A DNA stretch of 64,000 nucleotides from Flavobacterium sp. 11 (lineage in GTDB: Bacteria > Bacteroidota > Bacteroidia > Flavobacteriales > Flavobacteriaceae), in contig NZ_PEFE01000001.1 of the NCBI RefSeq assembly GCF_002754315.1, positions 1,240,001 through 1,304,000 on the forward strand. The letters are read 5' to 3'. Of the stretch, positions 42,189 through 50,971 are shown piece by piece; the first letter of the stretch is position 1, and each line of letters opens with the position of its first letter. Below the pieces are notes generated by a model. It worked only from the letters and a program-made list of their open reading frames with translations, had not been told where the DNA came from and ran no database searches. Position numbers and translations under genes: made by a program.

Positions 42189-45100
42189 ATGAAATACAAT
42201 CCGAACGAAATAGAGGCCAAATGGCAGAAATATTGGTTAGACAACGCAACGTTTAAAGCCGAAAATAACTCAGAAAAACCTAAATATTACGTACTTGATA
42301 TGTTTCCTTATCCATCTGGAGCGGGATTACACGTAGGACATCCGCTGGGATATATCGCCTCTGATGTGTATTCAAGATACAAAAGGCACCAAGGTTTTAA
42401 TGTGTTGCACCCAATGGGCTATGACAGTTTTGGATTGCCTGCGGAACAATACGCCATTCAAACAGGGCAACGTCCTGAAGATACTACTTCGGTAAATATT
42501 GACGGTGGAACAGATAAAGAAGGAAATAAAATTGCCGGTTATAGAAAGCAATTGGACAAAATTGGATTTTCTTTTGATTGGAGTAGAGAAGTGCGTACTT
42601 CAAATCCCGATTATTACAAACATACCCAATGGATTTTTATCCAATTATTCAATTCTTGGTACAATAAAAACAGCGATAAAGCCGAAGATATTTCGACTTT
42701 GGTTTCCATTTTTTCAACAGAAGGAAATGCTAATGTCAATGCGGTTTGCGATGAAAATATAGAAGCTTTTTCAGCAAATGAATGGAACGCTTTCGCAAAA
42801 GAACAGCAGGAGAAAATTTTGCTGCAATACAGATTGACTTATTTAGCCGAGACTGAGGTGAACTGGTGTCCTGGATTAGGAACCGTTTTGGCGAATGATG
42901 AAATCGTAAATGGTGTTTCTGAGCGTGGTGGTTTTACGGTTGTTCGTAAAAAAATGACGCAATGGAGCATGCGGATTTCGGCTTATGCAGAACGTTTGTT
43001 ACAAGGATTAAACGATATCGATTGGAGTGAAAGTATCAAAGAAAGTCAAAGAAACTGGATTGGAAAATCCGTTGGAGCAACGGTGGAATTCAATGTTCAG
43101 AATTCAGAAGCTAAAATTGCGGTTTTCACAACGCGTCCCGATACCATTTTTGGAGTTACGTTTATGACATTGGCTCCGGAACACGAATTAGTTTCTCAAA
43201 TTACAACTGCAGAACAAAAAGCAGAAGTAGATGCTTATATAGAAAAAACGTCAAAACGTTCCGAAAGAGAACGTATGGCTGATGTAAAAACCATTTCGGG
43301 TGTGTTTACGGGAGCGTATGCGGAACATCCGTTTACGAAAGAGCCAATTCCGGTTTGGATTGGGGATTATGTTTTGGCGGGTTACGGAACAGGCGCAGTT
43401 ATGGCGGTTCCTTGTGGTGACGAAAGAGATTATGCTTTTGCGAATTTCTTCAAAGGTCAACAAGGTATGTCAGCCATTAAAAACATTTTTGATAAAGATA
43501 TATCTGAAGCTGCTTTTGGAGCCAAAGAAGGTTTCCAATTGGTAGATTCTGATTTTCTAAATGGATTAGATTATAAAAAAGGAACTCAAAAAGTAATTAC
43601 CGAATTAGAGAAATTAAACCAAGGAAAAGGAAAAACGAATTACCGTTTGCGTGATGCCGTTTTCTCTCGCCAGCGTTATTGGGGAGAACCTTTTCCTGTG
43701 TATTATGTGAATGGTTTGCCGCAAATGATTGATGCGCAACATTTGCCAATCATCTTGCCGGAAGTAGAGAAATATTTACCAACCGAAGAAGGTTTGCCGC
43801 CTTTAGGAAATGCTACGGTTTGGGCTTGGGACAGTGTTCAGTGTTCAGTGGTTAGTACTCAGTTAGTAGATAATGTGACGATTTTCCCATTAGAATTGAA
43901 CACGATGCCAGGTTGGGCGGGAAGTTCTTGGTATTGGATGCGTTATATGGATGCACACAATGAGAATGAATTTGCAAGCAAAGACGCACTTGCGTATTGG
44001 GAAAGCGTGGATTTATACATTGGCGGAAGCGAACACGCAACCGGACATTTATTGTATTCTCGTTTTTGGAACAAATTCCTAAAAGACAAAGGTTTTGCGC
44101 CAACCGAAGAACCATTCAAAAAACTGATTAATCAGGGAATGATTTTAGGAATGAGTGCGTTTGTTTATAGATTAAATTTAACTAATTATAATGATGGTAT
44201 TGGTAATTTAATTGGAGGAGTCACATTTGATGCTAATCAAATTAAGAGGATTGAAGATTTTATAAATACTTTTAAAAATAGAATATATGTTTCTCATCAA
44301 TTTATAAGTAAAAATCCTTTATCGGATGTTTTCTTTAAAGGTGGTGAAAATAACTTTTCTTCATATTTTCCTGAAATAAAAAAATCTTTAGCGTTTAAAT
44401 TTGAAGAACTTAAAGATATTATTCATGGAATTGAATTTAACATCTCAAAAATACACGTTGATGTTTCCATGGTTAATTCTTCTGACGAATTGGATGTCGA
44501 AAGATTCAAAAACTGGAGAGAGGATTATGCTGATGCTGTCTTTATAACTGAAGAAAACGGGAAATACATTGTAGGTCGAGAAATCGAAAAAATGTCGAAA
44601 TCCAAATACAATGTCGTAACGCCGGATGATATTTGTAACGAATACGGTGCGGATACGTTGCGTTTGTATGAAATGTTCTTAGGGCCATTGGAACAAGCGA
44701 AACCTTGGAATACGGCAGGAATTTCTGGAGTTTTTGGTTTCTTGAAAAAACTGTGTCGTTTGTATTTTGATGATAATGGTTTGATCGTTACCAATGACGA
44801 ACCAACCAAAGACAACTTGAAATCATTGCACAAAACCATCAAAAAAGTGGCGGAAGATATTGAAGGTTTCTCTTTCAATACATCGGTTTCTCAGTTTATG
44901 ATTTGTGTGAATGAATTGTCTACTCAAAACTGTCATTCTCGTGCAATTTTGGAACCATTAGCTATTGTAATTTCTCCTTACGCGCCACATATCGCCGAAG
45001 AATTATGGTCGTTATTAGGAAATACAGGTTCCATTGCGACAGTAGCTTTTCCAATATTCGAACCTGCACATTTGGTAGAAAGCAGCAAAGAATATCCGGT

Positions 45101-45269
45101 TTCTTTCAACGGAAAAATGCGTTTCACAATGGTTTTACCTTTGGATTTAACCAAGGAACAAATCGAGGAAATTGTAATGAAAGATGAAAGAACTATCAAA
45201 CAATTAGAAGGAAAAACACCAAACAAGGTGATTATTGTTCCAGGAAAAATTATTAATTTGGTGGGGTAA
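42189..45269 (+). CDS. leuS: leucine--tRNA ligase with an unusual insertion
   Basis: Class I synthetase charging tRNA-Leu. 1026 residues from the ATG at 42189 (MKYNPNEIEAKWQKYW); the in-frame TTG upstream is not family-like. HIGH-type motif HVGHPLGY near residues 49-56, an editing domain with TTRPDTIFGVTFMTLAPEHE, GTGAVMAVPCGDERD, RQRYWGEPFPVYY, and KMSKS at about 801-805. Between GMILGMSAFVYR and IHVDVSMVNSSDELD (about residues 655-755) lies a Lys/Phe/Asn-rich stretch whose DNA is much more AT-rich than the flanks; it is longer than I expect for flavobacterial LeuS. Near residue 550 the text DSVQCSVVSTQ comes from a GTGTTCAGT repeat. Confidence 0.94.
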   Translation: MKYNPNEIEAKWQKYWLDNATFKAENNSEKPKYYVLDMFPYPSGAGLHVGHPLGYIASDVYSRYKRHQGFNVLHPMGYDSFGLPAEQYAIQTGQRPEDTTSVNIDGGTDKEGNKIAGYRKQLDKIGFSFDWSREVRTSNPDYYKHTQWIFIQLFNSWYNKNSDKAEDISTLVSIFSTEGNANVNAVCDENIEAFSANEWNAFAKEQQEKILLQYRLTYLAETEVNWCPGLGTVLANDEIVNGVSERGGFTVVRKKMTQWSMRISAYAERLLQGLNDIDWSESIKESQRNWIGKSVGATVEFNVQNSEAKIAVFTTRPDTIFGVTFMTLAPEHELVSQITTAEQKAEVDAYIEKTSKRSERERMADVKTISGVFTGAYAEHPFTKEPIPVWIGDYVLAGYGTGAVMAVPCGDERDYAFANFFKGQQGMSAIKNIFDKDISEAAFGAKEGFQLVDSDFLNGLDYKKGTQKVITELEKLNQGKGKTNYRLRDAVFSRQRYWGEPFPVYYVNGLPQMIDAQHLPIILPEVEKYLPTEEGLPPLGNATVWAWDSVQCSVVSTQLVDNVTIFPLELNTMPGWAGSSWYWMRYMDAHNENEFASKDALAYWESVDLYIGGSEHATGHLLYSRFWNKFLKDKGFAPTEEPFKKLINQGMILGMSAFVYRLNLTNYNDGIGNLIGGVTFDANQIKRIEDFINTFKNRIYVSHQFISKNPLSDVFFKGGENNFSSYFPEIKKSLAFKFEELKDIIHGIEFNISKIHVDVSMVNSSDELDVERFKNWREDYADAVFITEENGKYIVGREIEKMSKSKYNVVTPDDICNEYGADTLRLYEMFLGPLEQAKPWNTAGISGVFGFLKKLCRLYFDDNGLIVTNDEPTKDNLKSLHKTIKKVAEDIEGFSFNTSVSQFMICVNELSTQNCHSRAILEPLAIVISPYAPHIAEELWSLLGNTGSIATVAFPIFEPAHLVESSKEYPVSFNGKMRFTMVLPLDLTKEQIEEIVMKDERTIKQLEGKTPNKVIIVPGKIINLVG

Positions 45270-45290
45270 AACCGAATTTACAAATATTCT

Positions 45291-45335
45291 AAAATCCAAA
45301 TTCCAAAATCATTTTTGGGATTTGGATTTTTTTTT
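45291..45335 (+). terminator. terminator after leuS
   Basis: AAAATCCAAATTCCAAAA pairs with TTTTGGGATTTGGATTTT (loop TCAT), followed by a T-run. Confidence 0.85.
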
Positions 45336-45479
45336 AAAATTTATTAAAATCCGTGCCAATCAGTTTAATCGGTGTGATCAGTGTTTCATTTCAAGAATGC
45401 CAAATTGACATTGTAAAAAAATGGTTCAGATTTTGATGATTCTTTTATAACTTTAACAATACAATTAAAAAACAAAAAT

Positions 45480-46169
45480 ATGGGAATGGGTTATTTGATT
45501 CTTGCCGGAGCAATTATGCTTTTCAGCTGGTTAGTTAGTTCAAGACTAAAAAGCAAATTTGAACATTATTCTAAATTACAATTACAAAACGGAATGTCAG
45601 GCGCTGAAATAGCCGAGAAAATGCTTGCCGATAATGGAATTCGTGATGTGAGAGTTATCTCTACGCCAGGACGTTTGACGGATCATTACAATCCGGTAGA
45701 TAAAACCGTGAATCTAAGTGAAGCGGTTTACAACCAGCGCAATGCCGCTGCGGCTGCTGTTGCTGCGCACGAATGTGGTCACGCCGTACAACATGCTGTA
45801 GGATATCAATGGCTGACGATGCGTTCTAAATTAGTACCAGTGGTAAATGTGGCGTCAACGTACATGCAATGGATTTTGCTTGCCGGAATCTTGATGATGA
45901 AGACTTTTCCACAATTATTATTGGTAGGGATTATCATTTTTGCGGCAACCACTTTATTTTCGATTGTTACTTTGCCGGTCGAATATGATGCAAGTAATCG
46001 TGCATTGGCTTGGTTAGAAAACAAAAGAATGCTGACGCAACAAGAACAGGCTGGAGCCAAAGATTCCTTGAAATGGGCTGCCAGAACGTATGTCGTAGCT
46101 GCTTTGGGATCTATCGCAACGCTGTTGTATTACGTTTCCATTTATATGGGAGGAAGTAGAAGAGACTAA
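45480..46169 (+). CDS. YugP-type membrane zinc metallopeptidase (Peptidase_Mpr/DUF2081 family)
   Basis: 229 residues. An N-terminal helix, then a zinc site HECGH at 97-101, followed by HAVQHAVGYQWLTMRS, and three more hydrophobic helices (about 115-132, 138-160 and 190-215). This is the YugP family of membrane-bound M48-like proteases of unknown substrate. Monocistronic, with a terminator about 40 bp later. Confidence 0.9.
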   Translation: MGMGYLILAGAIMLFSWLVSSRLKSKFEHYSKLQLQNGMSGAEIAEKMLADNGIRDVRVISTPGRLTDHYNPVDKTVNLSEAVYNQRNAAAAAVAAHECGHAVQHAVGYQWLTMRSKLVPVVNVASTYMQWILLAGILMMKTFPQLLLVGIIIFAATTLFSIVTLPVEYDASNRALAWLENKRMLTQQEQAGAKDSLKWAARTYVVAALGSIATLLYYVSIYMGGSRRD

Positions 46170-46201
46170 ATAATTAGATTGTTAGATTTTTAGATAATTA
46201 G

Positions 46202-46234
46202 AAAAAAGCCGTTTGTAGTATAAACGGCTTTTTT
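46202..46234. terminator. bidirectional terminator between the YugP-type gene and the Lrp gene
   Basis: AAAAAAGCCGTTT pairs with AAACGGCTTTTTT, loop GTAGTAT. Confidence 0.88.
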
Positions 46235-46272
46235 GTGTTCATATAAATCTAACCTTCTAACCTTCTAACAAT

Positions 46273-46743
46273 CTATAGTTGTATCTGCCTATCGATTTGT
46301 TGGTCTAAAGAAATGAAGGTTTCTGTTCTGGAAACGCCTTCTATCGCTTGGATTTTGGTGTTGAGTAAATGCATTAAATGTTCGTTATCGCGACAAATAA
46401 TTTTGATTAGAATCGACCAGTTTCCCGTAGTGTAATGGCATTCCAATACTTCAGGTATTTTCTTTAAATCCCTTACGGCTTCTGGATTTCGGGCGGCTTT
46501 GTCCAAATAGATTCCAACAAAAGCCATTGTGTTATAACCTAGAATTTTATTGTTTACCGTAAACTTTGATCCCGAAATAACTCCGGATTGCTCCAGTTTT
46601 CGCAAACGTTGGTGAATTGCCGCTCCTGAAATTCCTATTTTATTGGCGATTTGAAGAATTGGTTTTCGGGCATCTTCCATCAGGTCGCGTAAAATCTCTT
46701 TATCGATACCGTCAATTTCTACTATTAGGGAATTGATTTTCAT
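46273..46743 (-). CDS. Lrp/AsnC family transcriptional regulator
   Basis: 156 residues: an N-terminal winged HTH (about 10-58, DGIDKEILRDLMEDARKPILQIANKIGISGAAIHQRLRKLEQSGVI) and a C-terminal RAM/AsnC ligand-binding domain (GYNTMAFVGIYLDKAARNPEAVRDLKKIPEVLECHYTTGNWSILIKI). The ligand and targets cannot be read. Convergent with the YugP-type gene, divergent from nothing close. Confidence 0.92.
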   Translation of the reverse strand: MKINSLIVEIDGIDKEILRDLMEDARKPILQIANKIGISGAAIHQRLRKLEQSGVISGSKFTVNNKILGYNTMAFVGIYLDKAARNPEAVRDLKKIPEVLECHYTTGNWSILIKIICRDNEHLMHLLNTKIQAIEGVSRTETFISLDQQIDRQIQL

Positions 46744-46852
46744 GAGTTGTTGTTTTAAACTAAAATGTGAAATTTAGTTTGAATTGAAAACCAAATTTAA
46801 GTAAAAAACGATTAGTAAAAAGCACACGAAGTTGTTTTTATAATTTTGCCAT

Positions 46853-46886
46853 AAAAAAAGCCATTCGGATTGCGAATGGCTTTTTG
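46853..46886. terminator. terminator after hemD
   Basis: AAAAAGCCATTCG pairs with CGAATGGCTTTTT, loop GATTG. It follows hemD on the - strand and could block readthrough from either side. Confidence 0.85.
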
Positions 46887-46909
46887 ATTTTATTTTGAAA
46901 AGTAATTTT

Positions 46910-47659
46910 TTATTTTCCTTTATTAGCTTCAATAATGTATTTTTCCAAAGCCATTGTCATAGAAGGTGTTGCTGGTGTTGGTGCAAGAATATCTACTCTT
47001 AATCCATGATCCAACGCTTCTTTTTGAGTAGTGCTTCCAAAAACTGCAATTCGAGTATTGTTTTGTTCGAAATCTGGGAAATTCATAAACAATGATTTTA
47101 TTCCGGTTGGGCTAAAGAAAGCCAAAACATCATAATATACATCGGCTAAATCAGATAAATCACTCATTACCGTTCTGTAAAAAACAGCTGGAGTCCAGTC
47201 TACTTTTAGTGCGTTCAGCGTTATTGGCGCATCGGCATTTAGTTGGTCTGAAGCAGGCAATAAGAATTTTTCGTCTTTGTATTTTTTTATCAGCGGAGAT
47301 AAATCAGCAAAATCTTTTGGTCCAACGTAGATTTTACGTTTTCTATACACTACGTATTTTTGCAGGTAAAAAGCAATAGCTTCTGATTGGCAGAAATATT
47401 TTAATCCTTCTGGAACTTTATAACGCATTTCATCAGCCACTCTGAAAAAATGATCTACGGCATTTTTACTCGTTAAAATAATTGCGGTGTAATGATTAAG
47501 ATCGATTTTTTGAAGTCTAATCTCTTTTGCATTAACTCCTTCTACATGAATAAAAGGTCTGAAATCAATTTTTACTTTATGCTTTTGTTGAAGTTCAAAG
47601 TAAGGGGAATTCTCCACTTTAGGCTCAGGCTGTGACACCAAAATTGTTTTCACTTTCAT
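46910..47659 (-). CDS. hemD: uroporphyrinogen-III synthase
   Basis: Cyclises hydroxymethylbilane to uroporphyrinogen III in heme synthesis. 249 residues of the HEM4 fold: KVKTILVSQPEPKVENSPYFELQQKHKVKIDFRPFI, the IILTSKNAVDHFFR motif, LPASDQLNADAPITL and DVLAFFSPTGIKSLF with AVFGSTTQKEALDHGLRVDILAPTPATPSM at the end. HEM4 proteins vary widely in sequence, but this is the Bacteroidota type. It follows DUF4271 by 12 bp, a conserved pair in this group. Confidence 0.9.
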   Translation of the reverse strand: MKVKTILVSQPEPKVENSPYFELQQKHKVKIDFRPFIHVEGVNAKEIRLQKIDLNHYTAIILTSKNAVDHFFRVADEMRYKVPEGLKYFCQSEAIAFYLQKYVVYRKRKIYVGPKDFADLSPLIKKYKDEKFLLPASDQLNADAPITLNALKVDWTPAVFYRTVMSDLSDLADVYYDVLAFFSPTGIKSLFMNFPDFEQNNTRIAVFGSTTQKEALDHGLRVDILAPTPATPSMTMALEKYIIEANKGK

Positions 47660-47671
47660 ATTTAACGGTTT

Positions 47672-48343
47672 CTAAGCACTCCCTTTTGTAAACCAATAAT
47701 ACATAAAATAATAGGGTGCTATTTCAAGAGCGCAAAGATATAAAATAAAATAAAACAACTTACCGAATATTATATTTTGATAATTTTTTATTGAAATCAA
47801 ATAAGTTAAAATATTCATTATCAATATTATAGTAATAATTAGCAATGGAATATTTCTTGAAAATGAGTCGTAATAAAACAAAATAATATTCAACGGCAGT
47901 ATGATTAGTCCAATATAGGTTCTATAAGTCACCTTTTGGAGGTTAAACTGCTCCATAAATTCTTCAATATTGAAGGATGTGGCTATTATTTTCTCAATCA
48001 AATATTTAGATAAAACAAAGAAAGTTAGGAAAGTAAAAATTTGAATGTAAAGGATCCAATCTGTCTTTGAAGCATGGCCAAAATAACTTAGTGAAATTTG
48101 GATAAAGAAAGCAAGTGAAATGACTTGGACAAAAAACAAGGAGATGGTAAAACCGCTTTTTAGGTGGCTGCTGTCTCTGTACACTTTGTTGTATTTATTG
48201 GAAAAAATTAAATTGGCAAAATCACCAAATCTGTTTTCGAAAACAGATTTTGTAACAGCAATAATAGCAAATGACAGAACAAAAAGCACGGTTGCCCAGT
48301 CTTTGCTCTCAGTTATTCTTGGATGAAGTATATTTTCGATCAT
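47672..48343 (-). CDS. DUF4271 membrane protein
   Basis: 223 residues with about six hydrophobic helices (about 17-33, 68-88, 93-113, 145-160, 165-190 and 195-215). The start MIENILHPRITESKDWATVLFVLSFAIIAVTK is typical. The family always precedes hemD in Bacteroidota but has no known role; it might support heme or membrane functions, which is speculation from context. A TAATTTTG box lies just upstream on the - strand. Confidence 0.85.
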   Translation of the reverse strand: MIENILHPRITESKDWATVLFVLSFAIIAVTKSVFENRFGDFANLIFSNKYNKVYRDSSHLKSGFTISLFFVQVISLAFFIQISLSYFGHASKTDWILYIQIFTFLTFFVLSKYLIEKIIATSFNIEEFMEQFNLQKVTYRTYIGLIILPLNIILFYYDSFSRNIPLLIITIILIMNILTYLISIKNYQNIIFGKLFYFILYLCALEIAPYYFMYYWFTKGSA

Positions 48344-48419
48344 AACGCTGCAAAATTACTAATTTTTATATCATTCTTTTTATTATAATTTTATTAAGGA
48401 TGAAATGGCATAAAAAGTT

Positions 48420-48427
48420 TACTTTTG
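48420..48427 (+). promoter_or_regulatory. -7 box for the glycosyltransferase-pyrC unit (TACTTTTG)
   Basis: TAnnTTTG match 20 bases before the ATG at 48448; it lies inside the longer open frame, so it decides the start. Confidence 0.6.
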
Positions 48428-48447
48428 CGGTGAAATTAGTCAAAAAT

Positions 48448-49173
48448 ATGAATGATTGTATTGTTATAATTCCTACCTATAACGAAATTGAAAATATAGA
48501 AAGCATTATTCGATCGGTGTTTTCGCAGCATAAATCTTTTCATGTTCTTATTATTGATGATAATTCACCGGATCATACTGCTGATAAGGTTGTTTTACTT
48601 CAGTCTGAATTTGGAGGGAAATTGTTTTTGGAAAAAAGAGAAAAAAAATCGGGTCTGGGAACGGCTTATGTTCATGGATTTAGGTGGGCATTAGCGCATC
48701 AATATGATTTTATTTTTGAAATGGACGCTGATTTCTCCCATAATCCAAATGATTTAGAGAAATTATACAATGCGTGTCATTTTGGCGATGCTGATTTAGC
48801 GATTGGTTCGCGTTATGTTACCGGAGTAAATGTGGTAAACTGGCCGTTGAGCCGTGTATTGATGTCCTATTTTGCATCAGTTTATGTACGAATGATTACC
48901 GGAATGAAAATCCATGATGCCACAGCAGGTTTTGTTTGTTACAAAAGAAGAGTGCTCGAAGAGATTAATTTAGATAAAATAAAATTTGTTGGATATGCTT
49001 TTCAAATTGAAATGAAATACAGAACGTATTGTAAAAAATTTCAAATTGCTGAGGTTCCCATCATTTTTACCGATAGAACAAAAGGGCAATCCAAAATGAG
49101 TAATTCGATAATTATTGAAGCCGTTTTTGGAGTTATTGCACTTAGATTAAAAAGATTAGTCAACACATTATAA
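48448..49173 (+). CDS. polyprenol monophosphomannose synthase-like glycosyltransferase (GT2)
   Basis: 241 residues, GT-A fold: DCIVIIPTYNEIENIESIIRSV (N-terminal), LIIDDNSPDHTADKV, the DxD motif in FEMDADFSHNP, LAIGSRYVTG and IMKIHDATAGF-type acceptor region GMKIHDATAGFVCYKR, then RTKGQSKMS. This is the DPM1-like single-domain group that loads a sugar onto polyprenyl phosphate. The promoter box at 48420 rules out the upstream in-frame start at 48400. It is 12 bp from pyrC. Confidence 0.9.
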   Translation: MNDCIVIIPTYNEIENIESIIRSVFSQHKSFHVLIIDDNSPDHTADKVVLLQSEFGGKLFLEKREKKSGLGTAYVHGFRWALAHQYDFIFEMDADFSHNPNDLEKLYNACHFGDADLAIGSRYVTGVNVVNWPLSRVLMSYFASVYVRMITGMKIHDATAGFVCYKRRVLEEINLDKIKFVGYAFQIEMKYRTYCKKFQIAEVPIIFTDRTKGQSKMSNSIIIEAVFGVIALRLKRLVNTL

Positions 49174-49185
49174 GAAAAAGACAGG

Positions 49186-50526
49186 ATGAACAGGGTTTTA
49201 ATTAAGAATGCCAAAATAGTAAATGAAGGGGTGATTTTTGAGGGCGATGTATTAATTGAAAATGACTTAATTGTTGAGATTTCAGAAAGTATTAGTGCAA
49301 AATCCTCTCAATGTAAAATCATTGATGCCGAAGGGAATTATTTGATTCCAGGTGCAATTGATGATCAAGTGCATTTTAGAGAACCAGGGCTGACACACAA
49401 AGGAGACATCGAATCAGAATCCAGAGCGGCCGTTGCAGGAGGAATTACTTCATATATCGAACAACCGAATACGGTTCCTAATGCGGTTACCCAAGAAATA
49501 TTAGAGCAAAAATACGAGTTGGCTGCCGAAAAATCGTATGCGAATTATTCTTTTATGATGGGCGCAACCAACGATAACTTGGAAGAAGTTTTAAAAACAA
49601 ATCCAAAGAATGTTGCCGGAATAAAAATATTTTTAGGTTCCTCAACAGGGAATATGTTGGTGGATAATGAAGCTACTTTAGAGAAAATATTTTCGAGTAC
49701 ACCCATGCTTATTGCGGTACATTGTGAAGATGAAGCTACTATCAAAAATAATTTAGAGAAATACAAAGCAGAGTTTGGAGAGGACGTTCCCGTTACGGTT
49801 CATCACCTTATCCGAAGCGAGGAAGCGTGTTATATTTCGTCTTCCAAAGCGGTTGCGCTGGCTAAAAAAACAGGGGCTCGCTTGCATATTTTTCATCTTT
49901 CGACCGCCAAAGAAATGGATTTGTTTACAAACAAAATTCCTTTGGAAGATAAGAAAATCACTGCCGAAGTTTGCGTGCATCATTTATGGTTTACCAATGA
50001 TGATTATGCTACTAAAGGCAATCTTATAAAATGGAATCCAGCTGTAAAAACGGCGAATGACAGAAAAGCACTTTGGGAAGCATTACTGGATGATAGAATT
50101 GATGTCGTGGCTACGGATCACGCGCCACATACTTTAGAAGAAAAAAAACAATCGTATTTGAATGCGCCTTCCGGTGGACCATTAGTGCAACATGCTGTTG
50201 TGGCTATGTTTGAAGCGCACCACCAAGGAAAAATAAGCATTGAAAAAATTGTGGAGAAGATGTGCCACAATCCAGCGAAAATTTTCAAAATAGAAAAACG
50301 TGGTTTTATCAAAGAAGGCTACTATGCGGATTTGGTAATTGTAAATTCAGGTTTGCCTTGGAGTGTAAAAAAAGAAAATATTTTGGCTAAATGTGGTTGG
50401 TCTCCATTTGAAGGGTTTACTTTTAAATCCAGAATTACTCATACTTTTGTAAACGGGCAATTGGTTTATACCGCTTTTAAAGTAAAAGATATTCGTGCAG
50501 GAAAACGTTTATTATTTGATAGATAA
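49186..50526 (+). CDS. pyrC: dihydroorotase
   Basis: Cyclises N-carbamoyl-aspartate to dihydroorotate in pyrimidine synthesis. 446 residues, amidohydrolase fold: PGAIDDQVHFREPGLTHKGD (about 56-74), AGIKIFLGSSTGNML with the lysine that is normally carboxylated, AVHCEDE, HLIRSEEACYISSSKAV, LHIFHLSTAKEMD, and VVATDHAPHTLEEK. The first metal motif reads DQVH instead of the common DxHxH, so one of the two histidines is Gln (Q61); H63 remains. I believe this occurs in other Bacteroidota. It is between a GT2 gene and DUF4296 in one transcript. Confidence 0.9.
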   Translation: MNRVLIKNAKIVNEGVIFEGDVLIENDLIVEISESISAKSSQCKIIDAEGNYLIPGAIDDQVHFREPGLTHKGDIESESRAAVAGGITSYIEQPNTVPNAVTQEILEQKYELAAEKSYANYSFMMGATNDNLEEVLKTNPKNVAGIKIFLGSSTGNMLVDNEATLEKIFSSTPMLIAVHCEDEATIKNNLEKYKAEFGEDVPVTVHHLIRSEEACYISSSKAVALAKKTGARLHIFHLSTAKEMDLFTNKIPLEDKKITAEVCVHHLWFTNDDYATKGNLIKWNPAVKTANDRKALWEALLDDRIDVVATDHAPHTLEEKKQSYLNAPSGGPLVQHAVVAMFEAHHQGKISIEKIVEKMCHNPAKIFKIEKRGFIKEGYYADLVIVNSGLPWSVKKENILAKCGWSPFEGFTFKSRITHTFVNGQLVYTAFKVKDIRAGKRLLFDR

Positions 50527-50536
50527 AATTTCATAA

Positions 50537-50962
50537 ATGAGAAAAATCATAACATTTTTAACGATTGTAACACTGTTTGTAAGCTGTAAAGAAGAAGTGG
50601 TGAACAAGCCGGAACGACTTATAGAGAAAGACGTTATGGTGGATATTATGTATGATTTATCTATTTTGGAAGCCATAAGAAATCAGAATCCGGCGTCTTT
50701 GGATACCTTTAAAATAAATTCGAGAGACTATATTTTTAAAAAATATAAAATTGACAGTGTTCAATTTGCTAAAAGCAATGTTTATTATGCCTCTGATTAT
50801 AATGAATACAAGAGCATGTTTGAACAAATCAGAAAGCGATTGGAAGCAAATACAAAGAGTGTGGATTCTTTGGTCAAATTGAAAAAAAAGAAAAAGAATC
50901 CCATTGTTGACAAAAAGCAAAAACAAGTTGCAATCAGCAGAGATACTACAAAATTAGACTAA
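50537..50962 (+). CDS. DUF4296 lipoprotein
   Basis: 141 residues: lipoprotein signal MRKIITFLTIVTLFVSC with lipobox FVSC, then the conserved DUF4296 core (KDVMVDIMYDLSILEAIRNQ, FKKYKIDSVQFAKSNVYYASDYNEYKSMFEQIRKRLE) and a Lys-rich tail (KLKKKKKNPIVDKKQKQ). Function unknown; found next to pyrC in many Flavobacteria. 10 bp after pyrC, so co-transcribed; convergent with the epimerase gene. Confidence 0.88.
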   Translation: MRKIITFLTIVTLFVSCKEEVVNKPERLIEKDVMVDIMYDLSILEAIRNQNPASLDTFKINSRDYIFKKYKIDSVQFAKSNVYYASDYNEYKSMFEQIRKRLEANTKSVDSLVKLKKKKKNPIVDKKQKQVAISRDTTKLD

Positions 50963-50971
50963 GAAAAGAAC

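Noticed and set aside
44150..44470. Intein or group I/II intron in leuS
   Set aside because: The frame runs through, and there are no splicing blocks, homing nuclease or intron-encoded protein.
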